Positions 55,924 to 64,000 are shown, counted from the stretch's first letter. The stretch is 64,000 bases of DNA from Planosporangium mesophilum (GCF_016863255.1 NZ_BOON01000054.1:1-64000), one strand, 5' to 3'. Numbers and translations: made by a program. Notes: generated by a model not told the origin, from the letters alone.

Positions 55924-57039
55924 ATGAACTTCAGGCCTAGACGGGCAGCCGCTTTAGGTGCCCTGTGCGCGCTGGCGTTGCTCGTCAGCGCTTGCGGCGG
56001 GAACAGCGACAAGGGTGGGGGCGCTCCGAGCGCCAACCGCACCCAGCCGAGCCTCACGTTCGCGGGCCCCAACGGGGAGAGCCCGACGGCGGCCGACCAG
56101 CTGAACCTGACGCCCGAGGAGATCGGCAAGATCAAGGCCGGCACGTACACGGCCGCCTTCGTCTGGCACGAGGACTCGGCGCTGGTGAAGGCCGTCGAGG
56201 CGGGCGCGCGCAAGCAGTTCGAGAAGCTCGGCATCAAGGTCCTGGCGACCACGAGCGCCGACTTCGACGCCGCCAAGCAGGCGAACAACGTGCAGACCGT
56301 CCTGGCGCAGAACCCCAGCGTCATCGTCACGATCGCGGTCGACCCCACCTCCGCCGCCGCCGCGTTCAAGCCGGCCGTGGACAAGGGCACCAAGCTCGTC
56401 GTCATGACGACCCCGCCGAAGGGCTACAAGGCCGGGCAGCAGATCGTCGGCATCGTCACCATGGACCTGACCGCCATGGGCAAGCTGAACGCCGAGATGC
56501 TGGGCAAGGCGATGGGCGGCAAGGGCAAGGTCGGCTACCTGTACCACGACGCCGACTTCTGGTTCACCAACCAGCGGGACAAGGCGTTCAAGAACTGGCT
56601 GGGCTACCTGTACCCGGACATCAAGATCGTTGCGGAGCAGGGCTTCTCGGACCCCGCCCGTACCGAGGACATCGCCAACGCGATGCTGACCCAGAACCCG
56701 GACCTCAACGGCGTCTACGTCGCCTGGGCCACCGCCGCGGACGGCGTGCTCGCCGCGCTGCGCCAGCAGGGCCGCAAGGACGTCAAGGTCGTGACCAACG
56801 ACCTCGAGGCCAACCAGGCCGCCGACCTGGTCAAGGGCGGCAACATGGCCGGCATGGTCAACAACGGCTCGGTCCGGGTCGGCGAGGGCCTCGCCACCAT
56901 GGCCGGGTACGGGCTGATCGGCAAGCAGGCGCCGGCGATGGTGGTCGGTACGCCGAAGGCCGCGACCAAGGACACCGTGGCCGACGCGTGGCGCGACGAC
57001 TACAACCAGGACCCGCCGGCGAGCGTGCTCGGCAAGTAA
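55924..57039 (+). CDS. Sugar-type ABC substrate-binding lipoprotein
   Basis: A 371-residue periplasmic-binding-protein type 1 (Peripla_BP_4) lipoprotein. The signal peptide ends in the lipobox LVSAC, with C24. The mature body has GTYTAAFVWHEDSALVKAVEAGARKQF and VIVTIAVDPTSAAAAFKPAVD, like the ribose/rhizopine/autoinducer-2 cluster. The ligand is unknown but is probably a sugar, polyol or lactone. ATG 55924 follows GAGAGGGAA; earlier in-frame codons are rejected. It is the first gene of a six-gene operon, followed by a strong palindrome. Confidence 0.9.
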   Translation: MNFRPRRAAALGALCALALLVSACGGNSDKGGGAPSANRTQPSLTFAGPNGESPTAADQLNLTPEEIGKIKAGTYTAAFVWHEDSALVKAVEAGARKQFEKLGIKVLATTSADFDAAKQANNVQTVLAQNPSVIVTIAVDPTSAAAAFKPAVDKGTKLVVMTTPPKGYKAGQQIVGIVTMDLTAMGKLNAEMLGKAMGGKGKVGYLYHDADFWFTNQRDKAFKNWLGYLYPDIKIVAEQGFSDPARTEDIANAMLTQNPDLNGVYVAWATAADGVLAALRQQGRKDVKVVTNDLEANQAADLVKGGNMAGMVNNGSVRVGEGLATMAGYGLIGKQAPAMVVGTPKAATKDTVADAWRDDYNQDPPASVLGK

Positions 57040-57046
57040 GGCGTGA

Positions 57047-57078
57047 CCCGGGGCCCCGCGGATCCGCGGGGCCCCGGG
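57047..57078. terminator. Perfect 32-bp palindrome after the binding-protein gene
   Basis: Two 16-base arms starting CCCGGGGCCCCGCGGA are exact complements with no spacer, 7 bases after the stop. As in xylFGH, it probably sets a high ratio of binding protein to the downstream genes by partial termination or 3'-end protection. Confidence 0.7.
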
Positions 57079-57158
57079 ACCCCGGCCGGCAACCTGCGGC
57101 GGACACGGCCAGCAGGAAGCGCGGCCAGCAGGAAGCACACGGGTGCGAGGAGAGCAGG

Positions 57159-58151
57159 ATGGGGTACGTTCAGACAGTCCGAGGGCCGGTCGCCCCGGAG
57201 TCCCTGGGCCGGGTGATGCCGCACGAGCACCTGGGCTCGCTCGTGCCGGGACCGTGGCTGAGTGGCGGCGCCGGCGACCACCGCGCCGACCTGGCGGTCG
57301 ACGCCGTGGCGGGCCTGCCGGGCCTCGGCTTCGGTACCGTCGTCGACCTCTCGCCGTACGAGGTGGTCGGGCACGATGTGACCCTGCTGCGCGACGTGGC
57401 CGAGCGTACCGGCCTGAACGTCGTCGCCGGTTCCTCGATCTACCTGGAGCCGTACTCGCCGCGCTGGGCCCTCGAGGCAGGCGTGGACGAGATGCGCGAG
57501 CGCTTCGTCGCGGACGCGACGGTCGGCATCGGGGACACCGGCATCAAAGCCGGTATCTACGGTGAACAGGCCACCGGCCTGAACGAGATCACCCCCCACG
57601 AGGAGAAGTGCCTGCGCGCGGCCGCCCGCGCGCACCGCGTCACCGGGCTGTCGATCAACACCCACACCACCCACGGCACGATGGCCCTCGAGCAGGTCGA
57701 GATCCTCCGCGAGGAGAAGGTCGACCTGGACCGCGTCGTCATCGGCCACATGGACATCCACCCCGACCCGGCGTACCTGCGCGCGGTTCTCAAGACCGGG
57801 GTGAGCATCGCCTTCGACACCATCGGCAAGCAGTTCTGGGACTTCGTCCTCGCGCCGCCGCCGGAGGACCCGCCGGAGGGCGAGTTCGGCAAGCGCGCCT
57901 ACTACCGGCCGGACCGGTCGCGCCTTTCGAACCTCGCCGCGCTGGTACGCGAGGGCTACGCCGACCGGATCCTGCTGGCGCAGGACATGACCGGTGCGGA
58001 GGCCTACCTCAACCCGCGTACGCACGGCCGGCTCGGTTACTCGTACCTCGGGCAGGAGATCGTGCCCGCGCTGGGCCGGCTCGGCGTGTCCGACGACGAC
58101 CTGGAGCAGATGCTGGTCCGAAACCCGGCACGTCTGTTGACCATCGGCTGA
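57159..58151 (+). CDS. Phosphotriesterase-family metal hydrolase (Php/lactonase-like)
   Basis: A 330-residue amidohydrolase-superfamily protein. The binuclear metal site appears complete: H22 and H24 in MPHEHL, K130 in GIKAGIYGE (candidate carbamylated lysine), H169 in INTHTTHG, H197 in IGHMDIHPD and D276 in LAQDMTGAE. Family members include phosphotriesterases, lactonases and sugar-lactone-phosphate hydrolases. The operon context favours a sugar-derived lactone or ester. ATG 57159 after GAGGAGAG. Its stop overlaps the next start (TGATG). Confidence 0.9.
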   Translation: MGYVQTVRGPVAPESLGRVMPHEHLGSLVPGPWLSGGAGDHRADLAVDAVAGLPGLGFGTVVDLSPYEVVGHDVTLLRDVAERTGLNVVAGSSIYLEPYSPRWALEAGVDEMRERFVADATVGIGDTGIKAGIYGEQATGLNEITPHEEKCLRAAARAHRVTGLSINTHTTHGTMALEQVEILREEKVDLDRVVIGHMDIHPDPAYLRAVLKTGVSIAFDTIGKQFWDFVLAPPPEDPPEGEFGKRAYYRPDRSRLSNLAALVREGYADRILLAQDMTGAEAYLNPRTHGRLGYSYLGQEIVPALGRLGVSDDDLEQMLVRNPARLLTIG

Positions 58152-59158
58152 TGACCGCGTCTGACGTCTCACCGCTTCATCGCTCATCCATGGCGGAAAA
58201 TCGCTACGTCGCCGGCGTCGACCTCGGCGGTACGAAGGTGCGGGCCGCGCTCGCCGACCGAGGCGGTCACATCGTGGCCGAGGACGTGGTGGGTACCGAC
58301 CCGCGCGGCGGAACGGCGGTCGCCGAGCAGATCGCGGCGCTGCTCCGCTCGTTGGCCGAAGGTGCCGGCGTGGCCTGGACCGCCGTCGGCGCCACGGCGG
58401 TGGGCAGCCCGGGCGCGCCCAACCCCGAGACCGGCGCGATCGACCTGTCCCCGAACATCTCCAGCTTCGACTCGCTGGACCTCCAGCACGAGCTGGCGCG
58501 GCGGCTGGGCCACCCGGTCGTCCTCGACAACGACGTGAACATGGCGGCGTTGGGCGAGCAGCGGACGGGCGGTGGACGCGGGTACCGGGACTTCGTTTTC
58601 GTGGCCGTCGGTACCGGGATCGGCATGGGGATCGTCGTCAACGGCTCCCTCTGCCGGGGCGCGCGGGGCGCGGCCGGCGAGATCTCGTACCTGCCGTTGG
58701 GCACCGATCCGTTCGACCCGGCAAACCAGGTCAGAGGCGCCCTCGAAGAGGCGGTCGCCGGCGCGACGATCGCCCGGCGGTACGAGGAGGCGACCGGGGA
58801 GTGCGTGAGCGTACCGGTAGTCTTCGAGCGCGCCGGGGCCGGTGACGAACACGCGCTCGCCGCCATCGACGACGAGGCGAAGTTCATCGCGCTGGCCGTG
58901 GCCGCCGTCGGAGCCGTCCTCGACCCGGAGGCCGTCGTCCTCGGCGGCGGCATCGGCTCCCGGGCCGAGCTGCTCGAACCGGTACGGCGCTGGCTCGGCC
59001 GCCTCGGCGCGCACGCGCCGATCGTCAGGACAAGTCAGCTGGGCCACCGCGCCGCGTTGATCGGTGCCATCGCGGCCGCTCGTCACGAGATGACGCGCGG
59101 GGCGGAGCACCGAATCGAGCCCGAGCACCGAATCATTGAAGGGATCACACATGAGTGA
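58151..59158 (+). CDS. ROK-family sugar kinase
   Basis: A 335-residue ROK protein without a helix-turn-helix, so it is probably a kinase. The ATP motif is AGVDLGGTKVRAAL near 21-34. The catalytic Asp candidate lies in VVLDNDVNMAALGE, and the phosphate loop is VAVGTGIGMGIVV. The usual ExGH...CxCGxxGC zinc segment reads GEISYLPLG with no cysteines, so the sugar pocket is altered. A start at MAENRY (58190) is possible. The tail has a duplicated EHRIEP-EHRI unit, and its end overlaps the permease gene by 8 bases. Confidence 0.85.
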   Translation: MTASDVSPLHRSSMAENRYVAGVDLGGTKVRAALADRGGHIVAEDVVGTDPRGGTAVAEQIAALLRSLAEGAGVAWTAVGATAVGSPGAPNPETGAIDLSPNISSFDSLDLQHELARRLGHPVVLDNDVNMAALGEQRTGGGRGYRDFVFVAVGTGIGMGIVVNGSLCRGARGAAGEISYLPLGTDPFDPANQVRGALEEAVAGATIARRYEEATGECVSVPVVFERAGAGDEHALAAIDDEAKFIALAVAAVGAVLDPEAVVLGGGIGSRAELLEPVRRWLGRLGAHAPIVRTSQLGHRAALIGAIAAARHEMTRGAEHRIEPEHRIIEGITHE

Positions 59159-60128
59159 GGCGGGGACTGCCGCACCGGCAATCAGCCGTCCGCGGTGGCG
59201 CGCCATCGACTGGCGCGAGTACGTGGTGTACATCGGGTTCGTCCTGGTCTTCTTGTTCTTCGCCGTCTTCCTCGGCGAGACGTTCCTGAATCCGACCAAC
59301 CTCTCCAACATCGTCATCCAGACGGCCCCGATCACGGTCATGGCGGTCGGGTTGGTGTTCGTGCTGTCGACCGGCGAGATCGACCTGTCGATCGGTTCGG
59401 TGGTGGCGGTGTCCGCGCTGACCGGCGCGGTGGCGCTGCGCGAGACCGACAGCGCGCTGGTCGGCGTGCTCGCCGGGCTGGCGGTCGGCGCCGTGGTCGG
59501 CCTGGTGAACGGCGTCTTCGTCACCCTGGTGCGGCTGCCGTCCTTCCTGGTGACCCTGGCGACCATGGGCGCGGTGGCCGGCGTGGCCCGGGAGATCAGC
59601 AACCTGCAGTCGGTCCCCGTCGACAACGAGACCTTCCTCGGCCTGTTCGGCTCGGGTGAGCTGTTCGGCGTGCCGGGCCTGATCATCTGGTCGGTGCTGG
59701 CGATCGCGGTCGGCTACGTCCTGCTGAACAAGACCCGGTACGGCGCCCACGTACTCGCGATCGGTGACAACATCGGCGCGGCGCGGGTCAGCGGCATCAA
59801 GACCGCTCGCGTCAAGATCATGGTGCTGATGGGCAGCGCGATGTGCGCCTCGCTGGCCGGGCTGCTGTACGCGGGCCGCCTGCACGGCGCGCGGTACACC
59901 CTGGGCGAAGCCGACCTGATGACGGTCATCGCCGCGGTCATCGTCGGCGGCACCAGCCTCTTCGGAGGCAAGGGCACGGTGGTGGGCGCGCTGATGGGCA
60001 GCCTGCTGATGGGCATGCTCAACAACGGCCTGATCCTGGCCCACCTCTCCGTATCGCAGCAGATGATCGCCCGAGGGCTGATCATCCTGGTCGCGGTGTC
60101 GCTCTCATTGCGCGAGAAGCGCAGCTGA
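59151..60128 (+). CDS. Ribose/sugar-type ABC permease
   Basis: A 325-residue BPD_transp_2 permease with about eight to ten transmembrane segments. LSTGEIDLSIGSVVAVSAL near 80-98 and IVGGTSLFGGKGTVVGALMGSLLMG are the RbsC-family signatures, and GAHVLAIGDNIGAARVSGI is the cytoplasmic loop. It works with the binding protein and the ATPase in the same operon. ATG 59151 follows GAAGGGA. Confidence 0.92.
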   Translation: MSEAGTAAPAISRPRWRAIDWREYVVYIGFVLVFLFFAVFLGETFLNPTNLSNIVIQTAPITVMAVGLVFVLSTGEIDLSIGSVVAVSALTGAVALRETDSALVGVLAGLAVGAVVGLVNGVFVTLVRLPSFLVTLATMGAVAGVAREISNLQSVPVDNETFLGLFGSGELFGVPGLIIWSVLAIAVGYVLLNKTRYGAHVLAIGDNIGAARVSGIKTARVKIMVLMGSAMCASLAGLLYAGRLHGARYTLGEADLMTVIAAVIVGGTSLFGGKGTVVGALMGSLLMGMLNNGLILAHLSVSQQMIARGLIILVAVSLSLREKRS

Positions 60129-60141
60129 TCTAGGAGAACGC

Positions 60142-61365
60142 ATGTTTCTGGACCTGCTCCGGCGCCGCAACCCGGCCTTCCTGCGGGCCGCCGCCCAGCT
60201 GCACCACACCGGCGAGCTGCCGGCCAACACGTACGCCCTCGACCTCGACACGGTGAGCGCGAACGCCACGGCGATCAAGCGGGAGGCCGACCGCCTCGGG
60301 CTGACCCCGTTCGCCATGACCAAGCAGATCGGCCGGAACCCGGACCTCTCCCGGGCCGTCCGCGCCGCCGGTATCACCGAAGCGGTCGGCGTCGACCTCC
60401 AGTGCGCGCTCGCCGCCCGCGCGGGTGGCCTCGCTACCGGTCACATCGGCCACCTGGTCCAGATCCCGCGCCACGAGGCGGCGACCGCCGCCGCGCTGAA
60501 CCCGCGGTACTGGACGGTCTTCAACGACGCCAAGGCCGGCGAGGCCGCGGCCGCCAGCGCGGCGCTCGGCCGCGACCAGGCGCTGCTGGCGCGCATCGTC
60601 GCGCCCGGCGACACGTTCTACCGCGGTCACGAGGGCGGGTTCGACGCCGCCGACGTCGTGGCGGTGGCCGACCGCCTGGACGACCTCGCGGGCGCGCACT
60701 TCGCCGGGATCACCAGCTTCCCGGCCCTGCTGTTCGACAAGGAGACGGGCAAGGTACGCCCGACGCCCAACCTCGGGACGCTCCAGGACGCGGCGGCCCG
60801 CCTGCGCGCCGCCGGCCGGGACCACGTCGAGCTCAACGCCCCGGGTACCACCTCGGTGGCGACCCTGCAGATCCTGGCCGACGCCGGCGCGACGCAGGTC
60901 GAGCCGGGGCACGGCCTGACCGGTACCACGCCGTGGCACGCGGTCGAGGACCTGGTCGAGGAGCCGGCCGTGCTGTACGTCAGCGAGGTGTCCCACCTGC
61001 ACGGCAACCACGCGTACGTGTTCGGCGGTGGCCTGTACGTGGATCCGGTGCTGGGGCTTGGCCGTACCAGGGCGCTGATCGTGCGCGGCGGTGACCTCGA
61101 CGGTGCCCGCCTCGTCGAGGTGGAGATGCCGGCGCCCGAGGCCATCGACTACTACGCCATGGCCGACGTCAGCGACGCGGCCGGGGTGGAGCCCGGCGAC
61201 ACCGTGATCTTCGGGTTCCGGCCGCAGGCGTTCGTCACCAGGGCGCTGACCGCCGGTGTCACCGGGGTCCGGTCGGGCACGCCCGCGGTCACCGGCGTCT
61301 ACGCGGCGGACGGTTCGGTACCGATCGGCCTCGACGGCCACGCCGTGGAATCCGTCGCGAGCTGA
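60142..61365 (+). CDS. YhfX-like PLP-dependent (alanine racemase-fold) protein
   Basis: A 407-residue fold-type III PLP enzyme resembling YhfX of the uncharacterised E. coli yhf operon. The barrel begins YALDLDTVSANATAIKREADR. The probable PLP lysine is K61 in AMTKQIGRNP, in place of the racemase KANAYGHG. EPGHGLTGTTPWHA and YVFGGGLYVDP are shared features. The reaction is unknown; amino acid racemisation or decarboxylation-type chemistry is possible. E. coli yhf likewise includes a phosphotriesterase homologue (php), so the pairing is conserved. Confidence 0.82.
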   Translation: MFLDLLRRRNPAFLRAAAQLHHTGELPANTYALDLDTVSANATAIKREADRLGLTPFAMTKQIGRNPDLSRAVRAAGITEAVGVDLQCALAARAGGLATGHIGHLVQIPRHEAATAAALNPRYWTVFNDAKAGEAAAASAALGRDQALLARIVAPGDTFYRGHEGGFDAADVVAVADRLDDLAGAHFAGITSFPALLFDKETGKVRPTPNLGTLQDAAARLRAAGRDHVELNAPGTTSVATLQILADAGATQVEPGHGLTGTTPWHAVEDLVEEPAVLYVSEVSHLHGNHAYVFGGGLYVDPVLGLGRTRALIVRGGDLDGARLVEVEMPAPEAIDYYAMADVSDAAGVEPGDTVIFGFRPQAFVTRALTAGVTGVRSGTPAVTGVYAADGSVPIGLDGHAVESVAS

Positions 61366-61376
61366 GGGAGTAGATC

Positions 61377-62156
61377 GTGAGCAGTGAGCAGAGCTTGATC
61401 CCGGACGCCGGCGTGGTGGACCGGAGCGTACCCGCGCTCCAGCTGACCAACATCCGCAAGCAGTTCGGCGGCGTCGTCGCGATCGAGCGCTTCGACCTCG
61501 ACGTACAGGCCGGTGAGATCGTCGCCCTCGTCGGCGACAACGGCGCAGGCAAGTCGACGCTGGTCAAGATGGTGTCCGGGGTGTACCAGCCGACGGAGGG
61601 CGAGATCCGGCTCCAGGGCCGGCCCGCCTCCTTCCGCGACGCCTCGGACGCGCGCCGCCAGGGCGTGGAGGTCGTGTACCAGGACCTCGCCCTGGTCGAC
61701 TCGCAGCCCGTGTACATGAACATGTTCCTCGGCCGGGAGCTGACCAAGGGGCCGTTGCGCCTGCTCGACCGGCGCCGGATGGCCAGGGAGACGCAGGAGC
61801 TGGTGGACCGTCTCGACGTGCGCATCCCGAGCGCCAAGGCGACGATCCGGGAGCTGTCCGGCGGCCAGCGGCAGGCGGTGGCGATCTGCCGTGCCACGCA
61901 CTGGGCGAGCAGCCTGGTACTGATGGACGAGCCGACCGCCGCCCTCGGTGTGGCCGAGACCGCGAAGGTGGAGGAGCTGATCATGCGCCTGCGCGAACGC
62001 GGCGCCGGCGTACTGGTCGTCAGCCACAACCTCGACCAGGTCTTCCGGATCGCCGACCGGGTGGCGGTGCTGCGCCGGGGCAGGCAGGTCGGCGTCCGGA
62101 GCATCGCGGCGACCAACCGCAACGAAGTGGTCTCGATGATCACCGGCCTGTCCTGA
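61377..62156 (+). CDS. Sugar-type ABC transporter ATP-binding protein
   Basis: A 259-residue half-size RbsA/XylG-like ATPase with Walker A GDNGAGKSTLVKM, Q-loop YQDLALVD, signature LSGGQRQAVAICRA, Walker B LVLMDEPTAALGV and H-loop VVSHNLDQVF. It is closely similar to XylG at 16561. It is unusual in lying at the end of the operon, separated from its permease by the PLP gene. The start is GTG 61377 after GAGGGAG. Confidence 0.92.
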   Translation: MSSEQSLIPDAGVVDRSVPALQLTNIRKQFGGVVAIERFDLDVQAGEIVALVGDNGAGKSTLVKMVSGVYQPTEGEIRLQGRPASFRDASDARRQGVEVVYQDLALVDSQPVYMNMFLGRELTKGPLRLLDRRRMARETQELVDRLDVRIPSAKATIRELSGGQRQAVAICRATHWASSLVLMDEPTAALGVAETAKVEELIMRLRERGAGVLVVSHNLDQVFRIADRVAVLRRGRQVGVRSIAATNRNEVVSMITGLS

Positions 62157-62233
62157 CCTCAGGACGGGTTAACCGCGACTCATTCACGGGTATGACTTCC
62201 CAGGGCCTTCGTCTCCTGGGGAGGTGACACCGG

Positions 62234-62878
62234 ATGGCCGCTGGTGCGGAGCCTTTCGATGCCCAGCCCTTCGATGCCGGGTCGTTCAATCCGGACGACC
62301 CGGCGGTGCGGCGGCGGATCCGGCAGCGGCGCCGGCGGCGCGTGTGGCTGGCGGTGGCGGTGGTCGTCCTCGGCGCCGTGGGCGGGTTCGTGTTCGGGCT
62401 CGTCTCCGGACCGCCGCACCGGCAGGCCACAGAGCCGCCGCAGTGGGCCGGCACCCTCGGGACCTCCCTGTTGTTGCTGGGCCTCGCCTTTGAGGCAGTC
62501 GGACTCGTCTACGGCTTCCGCAGCGGACAGATCCAGCGTGGCTGGAAATCTCCGGTACGGGCGTTTCCGTTCCGGCAGCGGCGGCGGATGGTGAAGCAGG
62601 TCCGCGGGAAGCTGCCGGTGGCGGCCGAGGAGCTACCGCTGCTGCGCCTGGTGGCGGAGGGCCTGCGCGGGCAGCGCTGGCTGATTTTCCTCATAGCGGC
62701 GCTGATGGTGATAATGGTCGGGAGCGCGCTTTCCCGGTATTCGCCGGGTTGGTTCATCCTCGCTGCGGTGTACGTCGTCGCCATGTCCGCCGGCATAGTC
62801 TCCTACCTACGCGTCGCTCGGGCGGCGGAGCGCTTCCTGCGCGAACACGGAGAGAATGGAACGGACTCAGTGGCCTGA
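62234..62878 (+). CDS. Hypothetical membrane protein
   Basis: A 214-residue protein with an acidic/Phe-rich N-terminus (EPFDAQPFDAGSFNPDD), a basic stretch RRRIRQRRRRR and about four transmembrane helices (near 38-57, 72-92, 150-165 and 172-190). No family is recognised. GAGGTG lies upstream of ATG 62234. Its end overlaps the convergent regulator gene by 12 bases. Confidence 0.75.
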   Translation: MAAGAEPFDAQPFDAGSFNPDDPAVRRRIRQRRRRRVWLAVAVVVLGAVGGFVFGLVSGPPHRQATEPPQWAGTLGTSLLLLGLAFEAVGLVYGFRSGQIQRGWKSPVRAFPFRQRRRMVKQVRGKLPVAAEELPLLRLVAEGLRGQRWLIFLIAALMVIMVGSALSRYSPGWFILAAVYVVAMSAGIVSYLRVARAAERFLREHGENGTDSVA

Positions 62879-63760
62879 CCGGCCGAGCTCGTCGAGGATG
62901 CGGGTGACGATCTCGATCGTACGGTCCGGCGGCTCGGCCTCGATGCTCAGGTTCTCCATGACGGCGGCGTAGTGATCCACGTCGTCGCGCTTGTCCAGGT
63001 ACAGCGCGCTGGTGAGCTGTTCGATGTAGACGACGTCGGGCAGGTCCCGCTCGGGGAAGCGCAGGATGCTGAAGGCTCCGCCGGCGGCGGCGTGCCCTCC
63101 CGCGTCGAACGGAATGACCTGGAGCCGGATGTTGGGTAACTTGGCGGCGTCGATGAGCGCTTCGAGTTGGGCCCTCATCACCTCGTGACCGCCGATCGGC
63201 CGGCGCAGTACCGCCTCGTCCACCACCGCCCACAGCCGGGGCGGATCCTGGCGGCCGAGCAGTTGCTGGCGGGCCATCCGCAGGTTCACCCGCCGTTCGA
63301 TCTCGGCCGAGTCGGCGCCGCGATGGCCCAGCAGGACGACGGCGCGAGCGTACTCTTTGGTCTGCAACAGGCCGGGGATGAACTGAACCTCGTAGGCGCG
63401 GATCAGCGTCGCGGCGGCCTCGAGTCCGAGGTAGGCCTGGAACCAGCTCGGCAGGACGTCGCTGTAGCGGTGCCACCAGCCAGGCGTGTTGGACTGGCGG
63501 GCGAGTGCCAGCAGGCGCTCACGCTCCTGGCCGTCGTCGATCCCGTACAGGCTGAGCAGGTCGGCGACGTCGCGTACCTTGAAGCCGACCCGCCCCAGCT
63601 CCATCCGGCTGATCTTGGATTCCGACCCCCGGATCTCCCATCCGGCATCCTCCCGGCTGACGCCTTTGGCCTCCCGCAGCCTTCGCAGCTGGGCACCGAG
63701 CAGCATGCGCAGCACGGTCGGGCCGCTGGATGACCCGCTCTCCGATCCAGGCCTCGCCAC
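62867..63760 (-). CDS. XRE-family regulator with DUF5753
   Basis: A 297-residue regulator. The N-terminal helix-turn-helix (LRRLREAKGVSREDAGWEIRGSESKISRMELG near 22-54) is followed by a DUF5753 domain (YEVQFIPGLLQTKEYARAVV; VDEAVLRRPIGG; LPNIRLQVIPFDAGGHAA; VYIEQLTSALYLD). Such proteins are hallmark actinomycete regulators of development and antibiotic production, often paired with a DUF397 gene, which is not seen here. GTG 63760 follows GGAGGG at good spacing; the longer frame to 63871 lacks a site. Confidence 0.9.
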   Translation of the reverse strand: MARPGSESGSSSGPTVLRMLLGAQLRRLREAKGVSREDAGWEIRGSESKISRMELGRVGFKVRDVADLLSLYGIDDGQERERLLALARQSNTPGWWHRYSDVLPSWFQAYLGLEAAATLIRAYEVQFIPGLLQTKEYARAVVLLGHRGADSAEIERRVNLRMARQQLLGRQDPPRLWAVVDEAVLRRPIGGHEVMRAQLEALIDAAKLPNIRLQVIPFDAGGHAAAGGAFSILRFPERDLPDVVYIEQLTSALYLDKRDDVDHYAAVMENLSIEAEPPDRTIEIVTRILDELGRSGH

Positions 63761-63871
63761 GTGCCGCCCTCCGCCGTTCGACTTCGCTGACACCGACCGT
63801 CCATTGTGCTGGGCGTCCAGTGTGTCTTGTGGACGCTGTGCCCAGCTTTCATTGTGTTCTGGGATAAGCAT

Positions 63872-64000
63872 GCATCACCGGGGGCGTGGAGGGGTCGACC
63901 AGAAGTCCGAATGGCGTTCGGCTACCGGGATCGTCCGTAGTGCTCCGGCCTTCAGGCCGGGGGTGAAGCCGACCCTGCCGCGTAGCGGGGCAGGGAAAGC
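63872..64000. other. Right-edge region with two hairpins
   Basis: There is no gene within the window. CCGGCCT-TC-AGGCCGG (63947-63962) and a CCCTGCC...GGGGCAGGG hairpin (about 63973-63995) lie close together and are followed by a GAAAGC edge. The first resembles the short hairpins that end IS200/IS605-type elements in actinomycetes, so a transposon may continue beyond the window. Confidence 0.3.

Overview
The window is high-GC actinomycete DNA. Evidence for this includes strong G/C third positions, many GTG starts, dense ATGA/TGATG stop-start overlaps, an XRE-DUF5753 regulator, a GPP34 protein, an LCP protein and an actinobacterial-type tad locus. The frequent cgtacc/ggtacc motifs suggest a filamentous actinomycete, perhaps Micromonosporaceae. 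That family placement is inference and no rRNA or tRNA gene is present to test it.

Layout. (1) 1-2102: a rifampin-monooxygenase-like gene with somewhat lower GC than the rest, preceded by a short leader ORF and unassigned sequence. (2) 2257-12803: a beta-lactamase-fold serine hydrolase, then an aerobic CO-dehydrogenase-type molybdenum hydroxylase system on the minus strand. The structural operon coxS-coxL-coxM-coxG (form II active-site loop) and the maturation operon mocA-like-coxD-coxE-xdhC are separated by a plus-strand SGNH lipase-like gene. (3) 12940-21268: an LCP cell-wall gene, then a D-xylose region with xylFGH ABC transporter, two ROK regulators and divergent xylA. (4) 21391-24108: a cytochrome P450, two small or hypothetical genes, and a scar region holding a 65-bp copy of part of a neighbouring transporter gene. 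(5) 24188-29442: a SsuABC/TauABC-type transporter divergent from a CitA/CitB-type two-component system. (6) 29466-40651: metabolic and secreted genes (dienelactone hydrolase, GH5 glycosidase, thiamine-binding protein, cupin, carboxylesterase, M20 amidohydrolase, GPP34, amino-acid permease, GNAT, pentapeptide protein, YaaA). (7) 40811-49174: a complete-looking Flp/Tad pilus operon whose TadB is fused to a signal peptide and a von Willebrand A domain. It is followed by a second pentapeptide protein and an orphan chemoreceptor. (8) 52313-55556: an aminoglycoside-phosphotransferase-fold kinase, a DUF3152 lipoprotein and a ROK repressor. (9) 55924-62156: a six-gene operon combining a sugar-type ABC transporter (binding protein, permease, ATPase), a phosphotriesterase-family hydrolase, a ROK sugar kinase and a YhfX-like PLP enzyme. 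(10) 62234-64000: a membrane protein, an XRE regulator and a hairpin-rich end.

How they work together. CoxS/L/M would oxidise CO or a related substrate using a molybdopterin cofactor. CoxD/CoxE/XdhC/MocA-like are the maturation set and CoxG is a membrane recruitment factor. XylFGH imports xylose and XylA isomerises it. The tad operon builds type IVc pili. The most interesting part is the 55.6-62.2 kb operon. Import, phosphorylation and a PTE-family hydrolase or lactonase, plus a YhfX-type PLP protein, lie under a promoter with a palindrome directly after its -10, and a divergent ROK repressor sits beside it. This reads as an uncharacterised catabolic pathway for a sugar or sugar-lactone-like compound. 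Both this operon and xylFGH place a perfect GC-rich hairpin directly after the binding-protein gene.
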